64,000 nucleotides of DNA from positions 1-64,000 of the forward strand of contig DVOO01000027.1 in the NCBI GenBank assembly GCA_018713515.1. Direction: 5' to 3'. The translations under genes and the position numbers were made by a program. Of the stretch, positions 59,274 through 64,000 are shown in pieces; position 1 is the stretch's first letter, and the number at the start of each line of letters is the position of its first letter. The DNA comes from Candidatus Scatomonas pullistercoris. Lineage in GTDB: Bacteria; Bacillota; Clostridia; Lachnospirales; Lachnospiraceae. A model generated the notes under the pieces. That model did no database searches, was not told the DNA's origin, and was given only the letters and a program-made list of their open reading frames with translations.

Positions 59274-62200
59274 TTATTCCTGCACGTATCTGCACAGGGC
59301 CTCCGCAAACCCCCGAGCCCTGTCCAGGACACTGTTTTTTCTGGCTTTGGATGGCCGGAATTTCAGCAGAAAATAAGGACTGTTTTCCAGCTTAAAGTTC
59401 AGATCATTCCCGTACTGTCCAAGCAGCGCCGGAATGCCTTCCGCCTCCAGGCGGGCCTTTTCGTAGAGAGTGATCCGGATCACTTCTCCCGTCTGCTTTA
59501 TCTCCGTAATATATGCTCTGTGGGCCAGCGCTTTCAGCTCCGCCACAGCCAGAAGATTCTGCACGGACCTCGGCGGTTCCCCGAACCGGTCCAGAAGCTC
59601 CTCCAGCATATCCTCCGCTTCTTCCCCGTTTTCAATCCCGGCGATCCGCTTGTAAATATCCAGTTTCTGGCTCTCGTTCGGGATGTAGGCCGGCGGAATA
59701 TAGGCATCCAGGCAAAGATCCACCGCTGTCTCGAAATCCTCCTCCGTCTTCAGGCCCCGGGCCTCCTTCACAGCCTCACTGAGCATCTTGCAGTACAGAT
59801 CGTATCCCACCGCCTCCATATGACCGTGCTGTTCTGCGCCCAGCAGGTTTCCGGCTCCCCGGATTTCCAGATCCCGCATGGCGATCTTTACGCCGCTGCC
59901 AAGCTCCGTGAATTCCCGGATCGCGTGGAGACGCTTCTCCGCCACCTCTTTCAGCATCTTATTTCGCCGGTACATGAGAAAAGCGTAGGCCGTCCGGTTG
60001 GTCCGCCCCACCCGGCCTCTGAGCTGATACAGCTGGGAGAGTCCCATCTGGTCCGCATCGTGGATAATCATGGTGTTTACATTGGAGATATCCATACCCG
60101 TCTCGATAATGGTTGTGGATACCAGCACATCGATTTCTCCATTGATAAAGCTGTACATGATCTGCTCCAGCTCCCTCTCCTTCATCTGCCCGTGGGCAAA
60201 GGCCACGGAGGCCTCCGGCACCAGAGCGGCGATCCGGTTCGTAATGTCCACAATATTATTTACCCGGTTGTACACGTAAAATACCTGGCCGCCCCGGGCC
60301 AGCTCCCGGCTGATGGCCTCACGGACCATCTCCTCATCGTACTCCATCACATAGGTCTGGATGGGCACACGGTCCAGTGGCGGCTCCTCCAGCACGCTCA
60401 TATCCCGGATCCCCACCAGACTCATGTGCAGGGTCCGGGGTATGGGGGTGGCCGTCAGGGTCAGCACATCCACATTCTTCTTCAGCTGCTTGATTTTCTC
60501 CTTGTGGGCTACCCCGAAACGCTGTTCTTCATCGATGACCAGCAGTCCCAGATCCTTAAATACAACATCTCCGGACAATACCCTGTGGGTTCCGATCAGG
60601 ATATCCACCATTCCCTTTCGGAGATCTTCCAGGGTCTTTTTCTGCTGGGCTGCCGTGCGGAACCGGCAGAGCAGATCGATGCGCACGGGAAAATCCTTCA
60701 TCCTCTGGACAAAGGTATTATAATGCTGCTGGGCCAGGATCGTGGTGGGAACCAGGATTACCACCTGCTTATTCTCCTGGACCGCCTTAAAGGCGGCCCG
60801 GATGGCGATCTCGGTCTTGCCGTATCCCACATCTCCACAGATCAGCCGGTCCATGATCCGTGTGCTCTCCATATCCGCTTTCGTAGCCTCAATGGCCGCT
60901 GTCTGATCCTCCGTCTCCTCGAAGGGAAACATTTCCTCGAATTCCCGCTGCCATACCGTATCCGGTCCGTACTGGTACCCCTGCTCCTGCTGGCGGGCCG
61001 CATACAGCTCCACCAGCTCCCTGGCAATATTGGCCACCGCGCCCCGGACCCGGCTCCTGGTTTTGTTCCACTCCTGGCTCCCCAGCTTGTTGAGCTTTGG
61101 CTTTCTGGCGTCGGAACCCGCGTATTTCTGCAGAACATCCAGCTGGGTAGCCTGTATGTAGAGACTGCTTCCTCCGGCATATTCAATCTTCATGTAGTCC
61201 TTGACCACATGATCTACTTCCACCTTCTCAATACCCCGGTAGATGCCCAGACCGTGATTCTCGTGGACCACATAATCTCCCACGGACAGCTCGGCAAAGC
61301 TGTGGATCTTCTCTCCGCTGTACTGGGGTTTCTTTCTTTTTTTCTTTTTCTGCTCTTTCCCGAAAATGTCCGACTCTGTGATCAGGACAAACTTCTGCAT
61401 GGGATATTCAAAGCCCCTCCGGGCATTGCCGTACATGACCAGAATCTCGCCCGGATTTAGCAGACGCTCCTCATCCTCGCTGTAAAAAGCCCCGAGCCCT
61501 TCCTCCTGCAGATCCCCGGCCAGCCGGGCGGCACGGGTACGGGAGGCCGACAGCAGGATCATCCGGTATCCCGCCTTTTTCCAGTGCTGCAGATCCTTCA
61601 CCAGCATGGGGAACTGGTTGTTGTAGGGGCTTACGGATTTTACGGTCACCGCGTACTGGCCTGTGATCTCGAATTCACCCTTTCTCCCCTCCATCAGGGA
61701 CAGGCCCACACAGTTTCTCCGGTTCAGATTATAAACCAGCTGCTCCGGGCTCTGGAGCCGCTCACACTCCTCGGGCATGGCCTGCCCCTTTTCCAGCCGG
61801 TGCGCCATACATTCCCGGTACTCACCCGCCTGCGCGGAGGCGCTCTCCAGAATCCGTCCTGGCTCATCCAGAAAGATTCTTACGTCCTCCGGGAAATAAT
61901 CCGGCAGTGTATCCGTCAGACGGCGGAAGAAATCTTTCTTTTCCCGCCCGATCTCTTCCGTAGCCGGATAGATAGAAATCGATTCCAGATTTTCAATGGA
62001 GCGCTGGCTCTCCGGATCAAAGCTGCGGATCGAATCAATTTCGTCTCCCCACAGTTCAATCCTCCAGGGGGTTTCCTCGGTCAGGGAAAATACATCCAGA
62101 ATCCCGCCCCGGACGGCAAACTGCCCGGCCGCTTCTACCTGCCCGCAGCGTTCATAGCCCATAGCGGACAGCTTCCGTGAAAGCTCCTCCAGATCCAGTT

Positions 62201-62633
62201 CGCTGTCATTTTTCAGAGTAACTATATGACTTTTGAGCACGCGAAGAGGCAGAAGATAGTCCATGCACCCCCCTGTGCTGGTAACCACGGTTACTTTCTT
62301 CTGCTCCAGTATTGCCTGTATGACCCGCATCCTCTGTCTCGTCAGAAGATTGCCGGATATGTCCGCCTGGTAAAAAATCAGATCCCTGGCGGGATAGTAG
62401 AGAACCTCCCGGTCGTACAGCTTCAGATCCTCATAAAGCTCTTTCGCTTTCAGTTCATTTTCCGCCACCGCCAGGACAGCGGACGCTCCGGGCATCAGAG
62501 CGGCAGTCAGATGGGCTTTCTGGGACTCCAGGCAGCCGGTTACCTGGATCACGCCCCGATTTTTCAGAAGCTGCCGCTTCAGATCGTCAAATCCCGCAAC
62601 CTCCCGGAAAGGCTGCATCAATGCTTTCATCAT
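59274..62633 (-). CDS. mfd: transcription-repair coupling factor Mfd
   Basis: The 1119-aa SF2 translocase removes stalled RNA polymerase and recruits UvrA. Order of parts: UvrB-like N-terminal domains (1-~330), the CarD-like RNAP-interaction domain (~450-530, [16 protein letters not shown]), helicase motor with Walker [19 protein letters not shown] and TATPIPRTL, and the C-terminal TRCF regulatory domain. ATG 62633 overlaps the pth stop (ATGA), so they form one operon. Confidence 0.97.
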   Translation of the reverse strand: MMKALMQPFREVAGFDDLKRQLLKNRGVIQVTGCLESQKAHLTAALMPGASAVLAVAENELKAKELYEDLKLYDREVLYYPARDLIFYQADISGNLLTRQRMRVIQAILEQKKVTVVTSTGGCMDYLLPLRVLKSHIVTLKNDSELDLEELSRKLSAMGYERCGQVEAAGQFAVRGGILDVFSLTEETPWRIELWGDEIDSIRSFDPESQRSIENLESISIYPATEEIGREKKDFFRRLTDTLPDYFPEDVRIFLDEPGRILESASAQAGEYRECMAHRLEKGQAMPEECERLQSPEQLVYNLNRRNCVGLSLMEGRKGEFEITGQYAVTVKSVSPYNNQFPMLVKDLQHWKKAGYRMILLSASRTRAARLAGDLQEEGLGAFYSEDEERLLNPGEILVMYGNARRGFEYPMQKFVLITESDIFGKEQKKKKRKKPQYSGEKIHSFAELSVGDYVVHENHGLGIYRGIEKVEVDHVVKDYMKIEYAGGSSLYIQATQLDVLQKYAGSDARKPKLNKLGSQEWNKTRSRVRGAVANIARELVELYAARQQEQGYQYGPDTVWQREFEEMFPFEETEDQTAAIEATKADMESTRIMDRLICGDVGYGKTEIAIRAAFKAVQENKQVVILVPTTILAQQHYNTFVQRMKDFPVRIDLLCRFRTAAQQKKTLEDLRKGMVDILIGTHRVLSGDVVFKDLGLLVIDEEQRFGVAHKEKIKQLKKNVDVLTLTATPIPRTLHMSLVGIRDMSVLEEPPLDRVPIQTYVMEYDEEMVREAISRELARGGQVFYVYNRVNNIVDITNRIAALVPEASVAFAHGQMKERELEQIMYSFINGEIDVLVSTTIIETGMDISNVNTMIIHDADQMGLSQLYQLRGRVGRTNRTAYAFLMYRRNKMLKEVAEKRLHAIREFTELGSGVKIAMRDLEIRGAGNLLGAEQHGHMEAVGYDLYCKMLSEAVKEARGLKTEEDFETAVDLCLDAYIPPAYIPNESQKLDIYKRIAGIENGEEAEDMLEELLDRFGEPPRSVQNLLAVAELKALAHRAYITEIKQTGEVIRITLYEKARLEAEGIPALLGQYGNDLNFKLENSPYFLLKFRPSKARKNSVLDRARGFAEALCRYVQE

Positions 62634-63217
62634 TCCCTCGCTTCCCTTGCCGCCTTATGATTATAACGGTTCATGGCCCCGTCCGTATCGCCGGACAGAA
62701 TCATCTCCAGCGCATCCGCCGCGTCTTTCACCGCCTCTTCCACCTTTTCCCGGTTTTCCGGCGTAAAAGGAGCCAGCACGTAATCGGCCAGATCCCAGCG
62801 GTCCGGCTTTTCGCCGATTCCCACCCGAATGCGCTTAAATTTATCGGTGCCCAGACGGGCGATGATATTTTTGATACCGTTGTGCCCTCCGGCGCTTCCT
62901 TTCTTCCTTATCCGGATCTGTCCGGGATCCAGACTGATGTCATCGTAGATCACCACCAGGTCCTCTTCCGGATCCAGCTTATAATAGTTCACCAGCGCCG
63001 CCACGGCCTCGCCGCTTAAATTCATGTAGGTCAGCGGCTCCGCCAGCAGCACTTTCTGGCCGGCAATGATTCCCTTTCCGCACTCAGCCTGAAACTGGAT
63101 GCCCGAGAAGGGGATTCCGTGCCGGTCCGTCACATAGTTGATGACGTCAAAGCCCACATTGTGCTTTGTCCGCTCATATTTTCTGCCCGGATTCCCCAGG
63201 CCTGCGATCAGATACAT
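62630..63217 (-). CDS. pth: peptidyl-tRNA hydrolase
   Basis: The 195-aa enzyme releases peptides from prematurely dropped peptidyl-tRNA. It has GLGNPGRKYERTKHNVGFD, with the catalytic histidine (H20), MNLSGEAV and the conserved D of IYDDISL. Order pth-mfd is classic for Bacillota. Confidence 0.97.
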   Translation of the reverse strand: MYLIAGLGNPGRKYERTKHNVGFDVINYVTDRHGIPFSGIQFQAECGKGIIAGQKVLLAEPLTYMNLSGEAVAALVNYYKLDPEEDLVVIYDDISLDPGQIRIRKKGSAGGHNGIKNIIARLGTDKFKRIRVGIGEKPDRWDLADYVLAPFTPENREKVEEAVKDAADALEMILSGDTDGAMNRYNHKAAREARE

Positions 63218-63227
63218 GCATAACTCC

Positions 63228-64000
63228 TTAATTAAAGTAAACCAGCTCGGATTCCGGGGCCTTGGCTGAACGAATCGCCTTCGCCTTCAGAACCGGACCT
63301 TCCTCATGGTAAACATCCAGATATTTCCAGTCCACCGTGGCCGTCACCTCCACCCAGCTTCCCATGGGAAGCTTCTGGGCATTCTTGCTCTGGCACACGT
63401 AGCCGATAAAAGTAGTATCATCGGCACAGCAGGTCATGGCCATGCGGCCGGGCACAAAGAAATTGGCTCCCACATCCCTGCTCTTTAAGACCATTCCCTT
63501 AAATTTCACCGTTTTCCCCTGATACCGCTCCGGATGATCCCGCATATCCACATAGAAAATCCCGTAATCGATATCCTCGATCTCGATCACATCCGCCTTC
63601 AGATCGTAGGGTACCTCGTCCTCAAAAATATCCGTCAGTTCTCCTTCTTCATCCTCGAAGAGAATCTCGCATCCGGGATTGACTACCTTAATGCTGCGCC
63701 GGAAGTTTGCCAGGGGCTGCTCCCTTCTGCAGCGGTTAAACATGACCATATCGGCGTTTTTCACCATCTCCACAAAGAGAGACTTCATATTATTCATATA
63801 TACCTGGAAGGTACTGGCATCCACGGTCACAATGTGCTGGACAATCCCCCAGCCGCGGGGCATGCGCATCTCCTCCAGATTTTTTACACCCCAGAGGGGA
63901 TTGTATTCCAGGATCACACGGTCCGGATGATACTTTCGCTGGAACATCCGCAGCTTATCCCTCGTTAGGTCTTCCGGTTCTTCCAGAACCTCCAGCACTG
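63228..64000 (-). CDS. CobW-type P-loop protein with C-terminal OB-like domain, 5' end cut off
   Basis: The frame is open to the window edge; 257 residues are visible. The first part belongs to the CobW/P47K GTPase family (ILEYNPLWGVKNL; HIVTVDASTFQVY; ADMVMFNRC), lacking the P-loop, which must lie outside the window. The last 110 residues (KTVKFKGMVLKSRDVGANFF, then CCADDTTFIGYVC) resemble the DUF1980/YcgQ OB-like domain. The combination suggests metal handling, zinc in particular, but neither substrate nor chaperoned protein is visible. It ends ten bases before pth. Confidence 0.78.
   Translation of the reverse strand, partial: VLEVLEEPEDLTRDKLRMFQRKYHPDRVILEYNPLWGVKNLEEMRMPRGWGIVQHIVTVDASTFQVYMNNMKSLFVEMVKNADMVMFNRCRREQPLANFRRSIKVVNPGCEILFEDEEGELTDIFEDEVPYDLKADVIEIEDIDYGIFYVDMRDHPERYQGKTVKFKGMVLKSRDVGANFFVPGRMAMTCCADDTTFIGYVCQSKNAQKLPMGSWVEVTATVDWKYLDVYHEEGPVLKAKAIRSAKAPESELVYFN

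Noticed and set aside
59520-61460. Plus-strand open frame of 646 codons inside mfd
   Set aside because: It is antisense to the well-supported mfd gene, has no ribosome-binding site or recognisable domain, and arises from GC-rich codon use.
1-64000. CRISPR arrays, tRNA or rRNA genes, insertion sequences
   Set aside because: No regularly spaced direct repeats, no cloverleaf-like sequences with conserved T-loop, and no transposase-like frames were found on reading both strands.

Overview
The window looks like part of a chromosome from a Lachnospiraceae-type, spore-forming Clostridia (Bacillota). Pointers are strong AGGAGG ribosome-binding sites, frequent GTG/TTG starts, sporulation genes (spoVT with a sigma-G-like promoter, yaaT, an spmA-like gene), the clostridial form of the Tad pilus operon, and several small protein families typical of this group (TSCPD protein, 87-aa and 125-aa unknowns). 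Base composition is moderately GC-rich except for two AT-rich stretches at about 1-860 and 32,800-33,550. No tRNA, rRNA, CRISPR array, transposase or phage gene was seen.

Layout. 1-1113: end of a class I methyltransferase cut by the window edge, then a decayed non-coding stretch with frameshifted coding remnants. 1179-7314: cysK, hpf and a two-gene ABC exporter whose permease carries a roughly 400-residue coiled coil. 7470-16895: a secreted nuclease translationally coupled to a small protein, two tandem paralogous HTH regulators with an unrecognised C-terminal domain, a DUF6147/DUF4367 pair, a stand-alone murG, a HIT-ECF sigma pair, a soluble histidine kinase and a rhomboid protease. 16933-26331: a complete eleven-gene Tad/Flp pilus operon on the minus strand with two prepilin peptidases and two TadE-like proteins, read from one clear promoter. 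26572-31897: membrane and secreted proteins of unknown role and an orphan sugar-binding lipoprotein. 31977-32660: an RluA-type pseudouridine synthase. 32694-33450: an AT-rich, gene-free stretch with a good promoter at one end and a terminator at the other, which I read as a candidate long non-coding RNA.

33637-48031: an aconitase-family hydratase, a two-component system, a D-2-hydroxyacid dehydrogenase, pgi, an MTA/SAH nucleosidase, a beta-CASP nuclease, an spmA-like gene and a UroD-family protein. 48231-53148: a housekeeping block (rsmI, trmN6-like, yaaT, holB, a guanylate-kinase-like gene, spoVT). 53296-57102: two more UroD-family methyltransferases, ribokinase and lgt. 57121-64000: a homocysteine S-methyltransferase homologue, a PrsA-like lipoprotein, mfd, pth and a CobW-type protein cut by the right edge.

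How the genes connect: the Tad operon supplies its own pilins, peptidases, ATPase and platform; a putative C/H metal-binding module occurs both in one Tad pseudopilin and at the C-terminus of the secreted nuclease; lgt in this window would modify the three lipoproteins seen (nuclease, sugar-binding protein, PrsA-like). The strongest candidates for something undescribed are the AT-rich transcription unit near 33 kb, the paired HTH regulators, and the nuclease with its coupled small protein.
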